Below, piece after piece: positions 21,653 to 31,233 of a stretch of 64,000 nt of DNA. The stretch is from Pseudomonas capeferrum. GTDB taxonomy: Bacteria > Pseudomonadota > Gammaproteobacteria > Pseudomonadales > Pseudomonadaceae. The stretch lies in assembly GCF_000731675.1 (NCBI RefSeq), contig NZ_JMIT01000001.1:2748651-2812650 (forward strand), given 5' to 3'. Numbering within the stretch: the stretch's first letter is position 1; each line of letters opens with the position of its first letter. The translations under genes and the position numbers were made by a program. The notes beneath the pieces are model-generated. The model did no database searches and was not told where the DNA came from. It worked only from the letters and a program-made list of their open reading frames with translations.

Positions 21653-21888
21653 CGACCACTCCCGCAGACGGCCCTCTCGGCCGATAGAATTCACCCCCAC
21701 GCCAGGGCATGGCAGATGCCCGGACGCAACGGCGCGAAGCATAGCGCAGCGTTCGTCGCATTTCTGCTAGTCAAGTGACCTTGCGCTCGCTAGAATTGCG
21801 CACTTTTTGATCAGAGGCGCCAATAAGCGCCCGTCAAGATCGCCCCCGTTTCCGGCCGGGCGACCTGCATTCAATACCGAGGTTAGTC

Positions 21889-23220
21889 ATGTCCACCACT
21901 CCCGCCACTCCCAAGGTAGGTTTCGTAAGCCTGGGTTGCCCAAAAGCCCTGGTCGATTCCGAGCGCATTCTGACTCAGCTGCGCATGGAAGGTTATGAAG
22001 TCGTGCCTACCTACGAGGACGCCGACGTGGTGGTGGTCAACACCTGCGGCTTCATCGACAGCGCCAAGGCCGAGTCGCTTGAAGTGATCGGTGAAGCCAT
22101 CAAGGAAAACGGCAAAGTCATCGTCACCGGCTGCATGGGTGTCGAGGAAGGCAGCATCCGCGATGTGCACCCAAGCGTGTTGTCGGTGACCGGCCCCCAG
22201 CAGTACGAGCAAGTGGTCAACGCCGTGCACCAGGTAGTGCCACCGCGCCAGGACCACAACCCGCTGATCGACCTGGTGCCGCCGCAGGGCGTCAAGCTGA
22301 CCCCGCGCCACTATGCCTACCTGAAGATTTCCGAAGGCTGCAACCACAGCTGCAGCTTCTGCATCATCCCGTCGATGCGCGGCAAGCTGGTCAGCCGCCC
22401 GGTTGGCGAAGTGCTGAGCGAGGCCGAGCGCCTGGTCAAGGCCGGCGTCAAGGAGATCCTGGTGATTTCCCAGGACACCAGCGCCTACGGGGTCGACGTC
22501 AAGTACAAGACCGACTTCTGGAACGGCCGCCCGGTCAAGACCCGCATGCTCGAGCTGTGCGAAGCGCTGAGCAGCCTGGGCGCCTGGGTGCGCCTGCACT
22601 ATGTATACCCGTACCCGAACGTCGACGACGTGATCCCGCTGATGGCCGCCGGCAAGATCCTGCCGTACCTGGACATCCCGTTCCAGCACGCCAGCCCCAA
22701 GGTGCTCAAGGCGATGAAGCGCCCGGCCTTCGAAGACCGTACCCTGGCGCGCATCAAGAACTGGCGCGAACAGTGCCCTGAGCTGGTGATCCGCTCGACC
22801 TTCATCGTCGGCTTCCCCGGCGAAACCGAAGAAGACTTCCAGTACCTGCTCGACTGGCTGACCGAAGCCCAGCTCGACCGCGTCGGCTGCTTCCAGTACT
22901 CGCCTGTCGAAGGTGCCCCGGCCAATGACCTGGGCCTTGATGAAGTACCGGATGAGGTCAAGCAGGACCGTTGGGACCGCTTCATGGCCCATCAGCAGGC
23001 CATCAGCAGCGCCCGCCTGCAACTGCGCATCGGCAAGGAGATCGAAGTGCTGATCGACGAAGTCGAAGAGCAAGGTTCGGTGGGCCGTAGCTTCTTCGAC
23101 GCGCCGGAAATCGACGGCAGCGTGTTCATCGATGGCGACCACGGCTTCAAGCCAGGCGACAAAGTGCGTTGCCGGGTGGTGGATGCCGACGAATACGACA
23201 TGTGGGCTGAGCCTGTCTGA
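21889..23220 (+). CDS. rimO: Ribosomal protein S12 methylthiotransferase RimO
   Basis: 443-aa radical-SAM enzyme that beta-methylthiolates an Asp of ribosomal protein S12. The N-terminal MTTase domain ([20 protein letters not shown]) contains its cluster cysteines, the radical-SAM motif is [20 protein letters not shown] (CxxxCxxC), and a C-terminal TRAM domain begins about residue 375. It requires two [4Fe-4S] clusters. The upstream start has a GAGG site. Confidence 0.97.
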   Translation: MSTTPATPKVGFVSLGCPKALVDSERILTQLRMEGYEVVPTYEDADVVVVNTCGFIDSAKAESLEVIGEAIKENGKVIVTGCMGVEEGSIRDVHPSVLSVTGPQQYEQVVNAVHQVVPPRQDHNPLIDLVPPQGVKLTPRHYAYLKISEGCNHSCSFCIIPSMRGKLVSRPVGEVLSEAERLVKAGVKEILVISQDTSAYGVDVKYKTDFWNGRPVKTRMLELCEALSSLGAWVRLHYVYPYPNVDDVIPLMAAGKILPYLDIPFQHASPKVLKAMKRPAFEDRTLARIKNWREQCPELVIRSTFIVGFPGETEEDFQYLLDWLTEAQLDRVGCFQYSPVEGAPANDLGLDEVPDEVKQDRWDRFMAHQQAISSARLQLRIGKEIEVLIDEVEEQGSVGRSFFDAPEIDGSVFIDGDHGFKPGDKVRCRVVDADEYDMWAEPV

Positions 23221-23244
23221 TCGGCGTATAGGTCTGAAATTCCC

Positions 23245-23263
23245 GGGGCTGCGTTGCAGCCCC
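23245..23263 (+). terminator. Hairpin after rimO
   Basis: GGGGCTGC-GTT-GCAGCCCC perfect stem without a T tract. The same hairpin type recurs at 48317 and 50194. Confidence 0.55.
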
Positions 23264-23330
23264 AACATCCGCCAGGCCCCCTCTGGTTTTTACATCTATG
23301 TTTTCCTCAATCCCCTTGAGGAATACACGG

Positions 23331-23789
23331 ATGCGCCAGGTATCGACGCTACAAACCCCTCATCTTAGCGACTACCCCGAGCTGACCCAGGTCTGGGAGG
23401 ACTCGGTGCGCGCGACCCATGACTTCCTGCCTGATGCCTATATCGTCCTGCTTCGCGAGCATGTACTGCGCCATTACCTGGACGCAGTGATGCTGATCTG
23501 CAGCAAGGACAGCCAGCAACGCATACAGGGCTTTGCCGGCGTGTCCAACAGGCAGGTCGACATGCTGTTCGTCGCGCCCGCCTGCCGTGGCATGGGCATT
23601 GGCAAGCGGCTGCTGCGCTACGCCATCGACGAACTCAATGCCGAACGCCTGGATGTCAACGAGCAGAACCCGCAGGCGCTGGGGTTCTATCTGCACGAAG
23701 GCTTCGAGGTGGTCGGCCGCTCGCAAACCGATGGGCTGGGGCAGCCCTACCCCTTGCTGCACCTGCGACTGATCCGCACAGGGGCCTGA
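23331..23789 (+). CDS. GNAT-family N-acetyltransferase
   Basis: 152 aa from the ATG at 23331, which has GAGG nine bases upstream; an earlier in-frame ATG (23298) lacks a site. The acetyl-CoA-binding motif A is VDMLFVAPACRGMGIGKRLLRYAID and the motif B region is NPQALGFYLHEGFEVVGRSQTD. It resembles YjaB/phosphinothricin-type acetyltransferases. The substrate cannot be read from the sequence. Confidence 0.87.
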   Translation: MRQVSTLQTPHLSDYPELTQVWEDSVRATHDFLPDAYIVLLREHVLRHYLDAVMLICSKDSQQRIQGFAGVSNRQVDMLFVAPACRGMGIGKRLLRYAIDELNAERLDVNEQNPQALGFYLHEGFEVVGRSQTDGLGQPYPLLHLRLIRTGA

Positions 23790-23901
23790 GCCGCCTGCCG
23801 TGTTGTCTCGCCTAAACGGCGTAAATGACACAGATTCCCAGCCCCTCGACCGCTCAGGCAGGTACAATGGCGGCCTTTCCCTGCCTTTGCGAATCACCGT
23901 C

Positions 23902-24612
23902 ATGTCTGAGCCCGTCCGCCTGTCCAAACGCCTTATCGAGCAGTTCGGCTGCTCCCGCCGCGAAGCCGAGCTGTATATCGAAGGCGGCTGGGTCACGGTC
24001 GATGGCGTGGTGGTCGAGCAGCCGCAGTTCAAGGTCGACGGCCAGCAGGTCGCGCTGCTACCTGGCGCGCGTGCCGACAGCCTTGAGCCCGTCACCCTGC
24101 TGCTCAACCAGCCTGCTGGCCTGGACACCGAGTCGGCGCGTATCAGCATGACCATGGACAGCCTCAGCGAGGCGCACCGTGAAGGCGTACGGCCATTGCA
24201 TGGGCATTTCACCAAGTTGTCCTGCATTGCCCCGCTGGAGCGCGGCGCCAGCGGCCTGCAGGTGTTCACCCAGGATTGGCGGGTTGCCCGCAAGATCGAC
24301 GCAGACCTGCGGCGCCTGGAGCAGGAATACATCATCGAAGTAAGCGGCGAAGCCACGCCACAGGCGCTGGAGCGCCTGGCCCGCGGCATCATGCGCAACG
24401 ACCGTGAACTGCCCAAGGCCAAAGCCAGCTGGCAGAACGAAACCCACCTGCGCCTGGCCTTGAAAAACCCGCAACCGGGGCAGATCTCCGAGCTGTGCGC
24501 CAGCCTGCGCCTGCAGATCATCAGCATGCGCCGCATTCGGCTGGGCGGTGTGTCCATGGGCAAGCTGCCACTGGCACAGTGGCGTTACATGGCCGCCAGC
24601 GAACGTTTCTAA
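23902..24612 (+). CDS. Degenerate RluF/RsuA-like pseudouridine synthase
   Basis: 236-aa protein with an N-terminal S4 RNA-binding domain (VRLSKRLIEQFGCSRREAELYIEGGWVTVDG) and a pseudouridine-synthase fold. The catalytic motif, normally G-R-L-D-x2-(T/S)-x-G-L, reads APLERGASGLQVFT: the essential Asp is Glu (codon GAG) and the preceding Arg is Pro. The C-terminal conserved QIRRM also reads QISEL. It may be inactive as a synthase and act only as an RNA binder. The reading frame is intact and GC usage is normal, so it is maintained. Confidence 0.75.
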   Translation: MSEPVRLSKRLIEQFGCSRREAELYIEGGWVTVDGVVVEQPQFKVDGQQVALLPGARADSLEPVTLLLNQPAGLDTESARISMTMDSLSEAHREGVRPLHGHFTKLSCIAPLERGASGLQVFTQDWRVARKIDADLRRLEQEYIIEVSGEATPQALERLARGIMRNDRELPKAKASWQNETHLRLALKNPQPGQISELCASLRLQIISMRRIRLGGVSMGKLPLAQWRYMAASERF

Positions 24613-24661
24613 GCAATACCGCCGCGCCAGATGGCACGGCTCAGAACAGGATTCGAGTCAA

Positions 24662-25123
24662 ATGAACCACAACGATGTACTGCGCAGCCTGCGCTACATG
24701 CTCAAGTTCAATGATGCCAAGATGGTGGGCATCATCAAGCTGTCTGGCCTGGAGGTCAGCGCCGAGGCCTTGGCCAGCTACGTCAAGAAAGAAGAAGAGC
24801 CCGGCTTCGTGCGCTGCCCTGACCCGGTCATGGCGCACTTTCTGGATGGCCTGGTGATTCACCGTCGCGGCAAGGACGACAGCCGCCCGGCCCAGCCGGT
24901 GGAGCTGCCGGTGACCAACAACACCATCCTGAAAAAACTGCGGGTAGCGTTCGAACTCAAGGAAGAAGACCTGCATGTCATCCTCAATTCGGTCAAGTTC
25001 CCGGTCTCCAAACCCGAACTCAGCGCCTTGTTCCGCAAAGTCGGCCATGACAACTACCGCCCGTGCGGCGACCAGTTGCTGCGCAACTTCCTCAAGGGCC
25101 TGACCCTGCGCGTGCGCGGCTGA
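24662..25123 (+). CDS. yehS: DUF1456 family protein YehS
   Basis: 153-aa cytoplasmic protein with two repeats of the DUF1456 motif (NHNDVLRSLRYMLKFNDAKMVGIIKL and NTILKKLRVAFELKEEDLHVIL), each followed by PE/FVRCPD-like segments. Function is not established. The start at 24662 follows a weak ribosome-binding site. It is followed within 6 bp by trmO. Confidence 0.85.
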   Translation: MNHNDVLRSLRYMLKFNDAKMVGIIKLSGLEVSAEALASYVKKEEEPGFVRCPDPVMAHFLDGLVIHRRGKDDSRPAQPVELPVTNNTILKKLRVAFELKEEDLHVILNSVKFPVSKPELSALFRKVGHDNYRPCGDQLLRNFLKGLTLRVRG

Positions 25124-25129
25124 GTGGCC

Positions 25130-25825
25130 ATGCAGCATACGGTTTCACCGGTCGGCATCGTCCGCTCGTGCTTCAAGGAAAAGTTCGCCATCCCGCGCCA
25201 GCCGCAGTTGGCACCGGCGGCGCGTGGTGTGCTGGAGTTGCTGCCGCCGTTCGACCAGGGTGATGCAGTGGCGGGGCTGGAACAGGTCAGCCATGTGTGG
25301 CTGCTGTTTCTGTTTCACCAGGCCGTGGAAGACAAACCACGCCTGAAAGTGCGGCCACCCCGCCTCGGCGGCAACAAGAGCATGGGGGTGTTCGCCACCC
25401 GCGCCACCCACAGGCCCAACGGTATCGGCCAGTCGGTGGTACGCCTGGAGGGCGTTGAGCCTGGGCGCCTGCTGCTGTCCGGGATCGACTTGCTCGATGG
25501 CACCCCAGTGCTGGATATCAAGCCCTACGTACCGTACGCCGACAGTGTTGCCGGCGCCAGCAACCTGATGGCCAGCGAAGCGCCTGACGCAATCGCCGTG
25601 CAGTGGCACGACAATGCCCTGCCCCAGGCCCGCGCGCATGCACTGCGCCTGGGTGAGCCACTGGTGGAACTGATCGAGCAGTGCCTGGGGCAAGACCCGC
25701 GGCCGGCGTATCAGGTGCCACCTGCGGAGCGGGTGTACGGGGTGAAGTTCTGGGATGTGCAGGTGCGCTGGCATTATCCGCAGCCCACACTGATCCGGGT
25801 GCTGGAAGTGGTCCAGGACTGTTGA
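25130..25825 (+). CDS. trmO: tRNA (t6A37-N6) methyltransferase TrmO
   Basis: 231-aa TsaA/YaeB-like enzyme that methylates t6A37 of tRNA-Thr(GGU). The family core VSPVGIVRSCFKEKFAIPRQPQL, the dimer and SAM-site motif ATRATHRPNGIGQSVVRLEG, and LDIKPYVPYAD are all visible. An in-frame GTG six bases earlier is possible; the ATG giving MQHTVSPVGIVRS is preferred because the family begins close to this motif. Confidence 0.92.
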   Translation: MQHTVSPVGIVRSCFKEKFAIPRQPQLAPAARGVLELLPPFDQGDAVAGLEQVSHVWLLFLFHQAVEDKPRLKVRPPRLGGNKSMGVFATRATHRPNGIGQSVVRLEGVEPGRLLLSGIDLLDGTPVLDIKPYVPYADSVAGASNLMASEAPDAIAVQWHDNALPQARAHALRLGEPLVELIEQCLGQDPRPAYQVPPAERVYGVKFWDVQVRWHYPQPTLIRVLEVVQDC

Positions 25826-25838
25826 TCGACCCACCACG

Positions 25839-25866
25839 AAAAAGGCGACCCGAAGGTCGCCTTTTT
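25839..25866. terminator. Bidirectional terminator between trmO and dctA
   Basis: AAAAAGGCGACC-CGAA-GGTCGCCTTTTT: 12-bp stem with A and T tracts, usable by both convergent genes. Confidence 0.92.
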
Positions 25867-25882
25867 CATTTCAGTTGCGCGA

Positions 25883-27232
<1,350 letters not shown>

Positions 27233-27288
27233 TCACCCTTCCCAGGGTGAGGGCACCTGAATCGCTAACCCTCCTGCACTTGGAGGGA
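27233..27288. other. Two hairpins in the dctA leader
   Basis: TCACCCT-TCCC-AGGGTGA (27233-27250) and CCCTCC-N7-GGAGGG (27270-27288) lie between the sigma-54 promoter and the dctA start. They may structure the 5' untranslated RNA. Confidence 0.5.
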
Positions 27289-27336
27289 TTTGTCGTTGTG
27301 TTCGAGTTGCCTTTGCAGGCCTCTGCCAGGATCAAT

Positions 27337-27352
27337 AGCAAGGGCAATGCCA
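27337..27352 (-). promoter_or_regulatory. Sigma-54 promoter of dctA
   Basis: On the minus strand TGGCATTGCCCTTGCT matches TGGCACG-N4-TTGCW at 10 of 12 fixed positions; the GG and GC dinucleotides are 10 bp apart. It lies about 130 bp upstream of the dctA ATG. RpoN/DctBD-dependent dctA expression is known in pseudomonads and rhizobia. Confidence 0.75.
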
Positions 27353-27431
27353 AAATGCCCATGAAGGGTGCAAAGGCACTGTTTGCTAGGGGTCACTGCC
27401 CAACGACAGGGCGAAAATGCTGAGGAAGGCT

Positions 27432-27487
27432 GGCGGATATCCGCCCGGTGGCGGAATTTGTACAGGGGATGATGGCGGGAATCCGCC
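27432..27487. promoter_or_regulatory. Tandem palindromes, candidate activator sites for dctA
   Basis: GGCGGATATCCGCC (27432-27445) is a perfect 14-bp palindrome. GGCGGGAATCCGCC (27474-27487) is a near copy starting 42 bp away, four helical turns. They lie about 80-135 bp upstream of the sigma-54 promoter, the usual place for enhancer-binding-protein sites. Confidence 0.6.
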
Positions 27488-27529
27488 CGCTATGGGTTCC
27501 CCCGCAAAAGGGCTGCCCCTGGCCGCACA

Positions 27530-28876
27530 TCAATCCAGCCTGAAGGTGACCCGGAACGCCGCGCCGCCCAGTGGCGAATCCCCCAGGCTCAAGCTGGCGT
27601 CATAGCTGTCGACGATATCCTTGACCACCGCCAGGCCGATGCCCTGCCCCGGGTGTTGGCTGTCCAGCCGCTCGCCGCGCTCAAGAATGCGCTCGCGCTG
27701 ATCGGCCGGCACCCCGGGCCCATCGTCCTCGATGCACAGGGTCAGTTGGCCTGGCGCTTGTTCCAGGCTCACCCGCACCTGGCCCAAGCTCAACCGGTAG
27801 GCGTTCTCCAGCAGGTTGCCGAGCAGTTCCAATAAGGCGCCCTGCTCCATCGGCACCTGCGCGGCCTCGGGTATTTCCAGCAGCACGCTGACGCGCTTGT
27901 CCCGATAGACCTTGTCCAGCGTGCTGCACAAGCTGTCGAGCAACGGCTTGAGGTGCACGCTGTGGCGCACCAGGCCGCTCTTGCGCAAACTGGCGCGCTG
28001 CAGTTGATAGTCGATCTGCTGGCTCATGCGCTCGATCTGGCTTTGCAGCACCCGCGCCTGCTCGCGCTCACCACTGCGCTGGCGCAGGCTCTCGCCCACC
28101 CCCTGCAACACCGCCAGCGGTGTCTTGAGGCTATGCGCCAGGTCATCCAGGGAATCTCGGTAGCGCTGGCGTTGTTCACGCTCGCTGTGCAGCAGGCGGT
28201 TCAACGAACCGGTCAGGCGCAGCAGTTCACGCGGGTGCTCGCGGCTCAACCCGTCCCGCGCGCCAGCCTCGACCTCGTCCAGCTCCCGGCTCAGCCGCCG
28301 CAGCGAACGCAGGCCCCAGGTCAGGCCGGCCCACAGCAGTACCAGCAGCGCCAGCAGCGCTGCGCCAAAGCCCAGGTAGAGCTTTTCACGCAGGCCATCG
28401 AGGGTGTGCTGGTACTCGCGCACCGGTTGCAGCGCAACGATGCTGTAGGCCGCACTCTGGCCGCCGAGCAGTTTTATTTCGACGTCATAGACGAAGAACT
28501 CTTCGCCATCGCCTTGGTGGATGCGGGCGAACTCGTTGCCACGCCCGTCGTAGCGCGGCCGGTAGTTGACGTTCTGGTCTGCGGTGGCCCGCGACTGCCA
28601 CACCAGGTGGCCTTCACGGTCGAAGATATAGCCAAGCAGGCCGGTGTACGGCAGGTTATAGCGCTCGTCCGGCAACAGTGTCGGCATCTGCAACTGGCCG
28701 TGTTCGATGCGTGCTGCGGAGATCAACGTGGTCACGTCCGAGGCCAGGCGTTGCTCGATGGATTCCTGCAGGGCAAGGCTGAAGGCCTTCTGCAAGGCAG
28801 GCAGCAGCGCCAGCATGAACAGCAGCGCCAGCACTGCGGCCGCCAGCATCAGGCGCACCCGCAGGGAACGGATCAT
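27530..28876 (-). CDS. phoQ: Sensor histidine kinase PhoQ
   Basis: 448-aa inner-membrane kinase of the PhoQ type that senses low Mg2+ and cationic peptides. It has an N-terminal TM segment (LMLAAAVLALLFMLALLPAL), a periplasmic domain, a second TM near residue 170, a HAMP segment, the phosphoacceptor His in LAHSLKTPLAVLQG, an N-box (LLGNLLENAYRL) and G-boxes EDDGPGVP and GQGIGLAVV. Its start overlaps the phoP stop by 4 bp. Identity as PhoQ rests on the adjacent phoP, oprH and dctA. Confidence 0.9.
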   Translation of the reverse strand: MIRSLRVRLMLAAAVLALLFMLALLPALQKAFSLALQESIEQRLASDVTTLISAARIEHGQLQMPTLLPDERYNLPYTGLLGYIFDREGHLVWQSRATADQNVNYRPRYDGRGNEFARIHQGDGEEFFVYDVEIKLLGGQSAAYSIVALQPVREYQHTLDGLREKLYLGFGAALLALLVLLWAGLTWGLRSLRRLSRELDEVEAGARDGLSREHPRELLRLTGSLNRLLHSEREQRQRYRDSLDDLAHSLKTPLAVLQGVGESLRQRSGEREQARVLQSQIERMSQQIDYQLQRASLRKSGLVRHSVHLKPLLDSLCSTLDKVYRDKRVSVLLEIPEAAQVPMEQGALLELLGNLLENAYRLSLGQVRVSLEQAPGQLTLCIEDDGPGVPADQRERILERGERLDSQHPGQGIGLAVVKDIVDSYDASLSLGDSPLGGAAFRVTFRLD

Positions 28877-29550
28877 CGGCAGCGCTCGGTGAACAGGTAA
28901 CCCAGGCCACGTACCGTATCGATGGGCTTGAAGCCTCGTTCGCCCTCGAGCTTGCGACGCAGGCGCCCGACCAGCACTTCGATGACATTGGGGTCACGCT
29001 CCTCATCGCCCGGGTACAGCTGCTCCATCAGGCGGTCCTTGGCCACCACCTGCTGGTGATGGCGCATGAGGTATTCGAGGATGCGGTATTCGTAGGCGGT
29101 CAGGGCCAGGGGCTGATCGTCCAGCGTCGCCTGCTTGCGGTTGAGGTCGAGTACCAGTGGCCCGGCGGCGATGGTCGACTGGGTGAAACCGCTGGAGCGG
29201 CGCAGCAGGGCGTTGAGGCGCGCTTCGAGCTCTTCGAACTGAAAGGGCTTGACCAGGTAGTCGTCGGCACCGGCGGCCAGGCCTTCGACCTTGTCCTGCC
29301 AGTTGCCACGGGCGGTGAGGATGAGAATGGGGAAGGTCTTGTCCTGGCTGCGCAGGCGACCAATGAGTTCGAGGCCGCTCATGCCCGGCAGCCCCAGGTC
29401 GATCACGGCCAGGTCAAAGTGGTACTGCTCGGCCTGGTACAGCGCTTCTTCGGCATCGGCCACCGCCTCGACCACATGGCCGCTTTCGCCCAGGCGCGTG
29501 TAGAGGTGATGGCGAAGCAGGGCTTCGTCCTCGACCACCAGCAGTTTCAT
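28873..29550 (-). CDS. phoP: Response regulator PhoP
   Basis: 225-aa OmpR-class regulator. The receiver domain (MKLLVVEDEALLRHHLY) has the phosphorylated Asp in LAVIDLGLPGMSG, Thr in ILTARG and Lys in YLVKPF. A winged-helix DNA-binding domain follows (LTAYEYRILEYLM ... VLVGRLRRKL ... TVRGLGYLF). The ATG has AAGGAG six bases upstream. The tandem GGTTCA repeats before oprH are its probable binding sites. It lies downstream of oprH with a long palindrome between. Confidence 0.93.
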   Translation of the reverse strand: MKLLVVEDEALLRHHLYTRLGESGHVVEAVADAEEALYQAEQYHFDLAVIDLGLPGMSGLELIGRLRSQDKTFPILILTARGNWQDKVEGLAAGADDYLVKPFQFEELEARLNALLRRSSGFTQSTIAAGPLVLDLNRKQATLDDQPLALTAYEYRILEYLMRHHQQVVAKDRLMEQLYPGDEERDPNVIEVLVGRLRRKLEGERGFKPIDTVRGLGYLFTERCR

Positions 29551-29570
29551 GTGCAGCTCCTTTTTTATGG

Positions 29571-29618
29571 CCTGTACTGCCCTGTACGCGGGTTTACCCG
29601 CGCACAGGGCAGTACAGG
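29571..29618. repeat. 48-nt near-perfect palindrome between oprH and phoP
   Basis: Outer arms of 15 bases (CCTGTACTGCCCTGT and its exact complement), an A-C mismatch, then an inner CGCGGG-TTTA-CCCGCG stem. The inner core resembles the REP core of P. putida. In the oprH-phoP-phoQ transcript it would form a very stable hairpin and could limit read-through or stabilise oprH mRNA. Confidence 0.85.
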
Positions 29619-29630
29619 ATAACAACTACC

Positions 29631-30236
29631 TCAGAACTTGTAGTTGGCCGACAGATACGTCTGTGCACTGCTGGTCAGGCGCAGGGTGCCGTCCTTGGGC
29701 CCACCGCTTTGGCCGACTTCGGTCGCGGCATTGGTGCGCAGGTAACGGTAGCCCAGTTCCACCGACGCCTTGTCGGTAATCTCCTGGATCACACCGGCCT
29801 GCAGGCCGACCGCGTAGCCGTAGTCGGTATCACGGCTGGCACCTGGCGAATCCTGGGTCAGCTTGGTCATGCCCAGGCTGCCACCGCCGAACAGCTTGGT
29901 GGTGTCGCCCACCGGCAGGAACAGGTCATAGCTGCCCAGCAGGTTTTCCTGGCGCAGCTTGAGGCCGCTGTGGTCGCCCGAGACGTTGTCGTAGGTCATG
30001 TAGTAGCGACCCTGGTCATTGATTTTGCCCAGACGCACACCCCAGGTGTCGTCCTTGCCGATGATGCCGTCGGCGTTCAGGTTGTCGGTGTTGCGCTGCA
30101 GCAGGCCGGACTTGCGGACTTTGTCGCTGGTCTGGCCGTAGGTCAGGCTGGCGAAATTGTCATCGGCGGCCTGGACGGTGGTGATGCCAGCGGCGCAAAC
30201 GGCCATGGCAGCGAGCAGGGTGTTGAAGGATTTCAT
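29631..30236 (-). CDS. oprH: Outer-membrane protein OprH
   Basis: 201-aa protein with signal peptide MKSFNTLLAAMAVCAAGITTVQA, giving an eight-stranded barrel that ends in the outer-membrane signature SANYKF. OprH binds lipopolysaccharide and substitutes for divalent cations at low Mg2+. Position upstream of phoPQ is as in P. aeruginosa. Four PhoP-box-like hexamers lie 62-100 bp upstream. The ATG at 30236 is chosen for the signal peptide; the long upstream frame is non-coding. Confidence 0.9.
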   Translation of the reverse strand: MKSFNTLLAAMAVCAAGITTVQAADDNFASLTYGQTSDKVRKSGLLQRNTDNLNADGIIGKDDTWGVRLGKINDQGRYYMTYDNVSGDHSGLKLRQENLLGSYDLFLPVGDTTKLFGGGSLGMTKLTQDSPGASRDTDYGYAVGLQAGVIQEITDKASVELGYRYLRTNAATEVGQSGGPKDGTLRLTSSAQTYLSANYKF

Positions 30237-30297
30237 GGCTTCGTACTCCAGTTGGATGCGCTGTTTCGGTCTGGAAGCTAGAGTAAGGAGGGCACCC

Positions 30298-30336
30298 TGA
30301 ACCGTGACTGAACCCTGGCTGAACCGCGGCTGAACG
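30298..30336 (-). promoter_or_regulatory. Four-fold PhoP-box array before oprH
   Basis: On the plus strand TGAACC recurs at 30298, 30309 and 30320, and TGAACG at 30331: a strict 11-bp period. Read toward oprH this is GGTTCA-N5-GGTTCA-N5-GGTTCA preceded by a further (C)GTTCA, the layout of PhoP direct-repeat boxes (GGTTTA-N5-GGTTTA), doubled. Confidence 0.8.
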
Positions 30337-30367
30337 AACCGTTTGCGATGAACAAGGAGTAGTGAAC

Positions 30368-31159
30368 ATGCGTGCCCTGCTGGCCTTGACCCTGATGTGC
30401 AGCGCCGCCCTTGCCCAGGCGCAAGTGGTGACCCGCGATATCCCCTACCAGGACGACGAAGGCAAGCGCTTTGTCGGCTACTACGCCTATGACGATGCGC
30501 TGGACGACAAGCGCCCGGGCATCGTCGTGGTGCATGAATGGTGGGGCCTGAACGACTATGCCAAGCGCCGCGCCCGCGACCTGGCGGCCCTGGGCTATAA
30601 AGCGCTGGCCATCGACATGTACGGCGATGGCAAGCACACCGAGCATCCGCAGGATGCCCAGGCATTCATGGCCGAGGCAATGAAAGACCCGGCAGCGGCG
30701 GCCGCGCGCTTCGACGCAGGCCTTGAGTTGCTGAAAAAGCAGCCCAACGTGAACAAGCACCAATTGGGCGCCGTGGGTTACTGCTTTGGCGGCAAGGTGG
30801 TGCTCGATGCGGCGCGCCGGGGTGAGAAGCTGGACGGCGTGGTGAGTTTCCATGGGGCATTGGCCACACAGACCCCGGCCAAGCCCGGCGTGGTCAGGGC
30901 CGACATACTGGTCGAGCACGGCGCGGCAGACAGCATGGTGACCGAGGAGCAGGTTGCAGCGTTCAAGGCGGAAATGGACGCGGCCAAGGTCAATTACCAG
31001 TTCGTCAGTATTCCTGAGGCCAAGCATGGGTTTACCAACCCGGATGCCGACCGCTTGAGCCATGGCGAGCATGGCGGGCCAGACATTGGTTACAACAAAG
31101 CGGCTGATGAAAGCTCGTGGAAGGATATGCAGGCGTTCTTCAAGAAGGCGTTCCAGTAA
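30368..31159 (+). CDS. Exported dienelactone hydrolase-like protein
   Basis: 263-aa alpha/beta hydrolase with a signal peptide (MRALLALTLMCSAALAQA). The DLH nucleophile motif is GYCFGGKVV (Cys), with Asp in AADSM and His in KHGFTNP. It also has the oxyanion-side sequence VVHEWWGLNDYAKRRA. The ATG at 30368 has AAGGAG eight bases upstream; the GTG at 30362 is too close to it. It is divergent from oprH and shares the PhoP-box region, so co-regulation is possible. Substrate unknown. Confidence 0.88.
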   Translation: MRALLALTLMCSAALAQAQVVTRDIPYQDDEGKRFVGYYAYDDALDDKRPGIVVVHEWWGLNDYAKRRARDLAALGYKALAIDMYGDGKHTEHPQDAQAFMAEAMKDPAAAAARFDAGLELLKKQPNVNKHQLGAVGYCFGGKVVLDAARRGEKLDGVVSFHGALATQTPAKPGVVRADILVEHGAADSMVTEEQVAAFKAEMDAAKVNYQFVSIPEAKHGFTNPDADRLSHGEHGGPDIGYNKAADESSWKDMQAFFKKAFQ

Positions 31160-31233
31160 TGATCGCTGGGGGCGCAAGCGCCCCCGACGCGCCCACCTCC
31201 CCTACAGCCGCTACGGCTGGCACAATACCCCCC

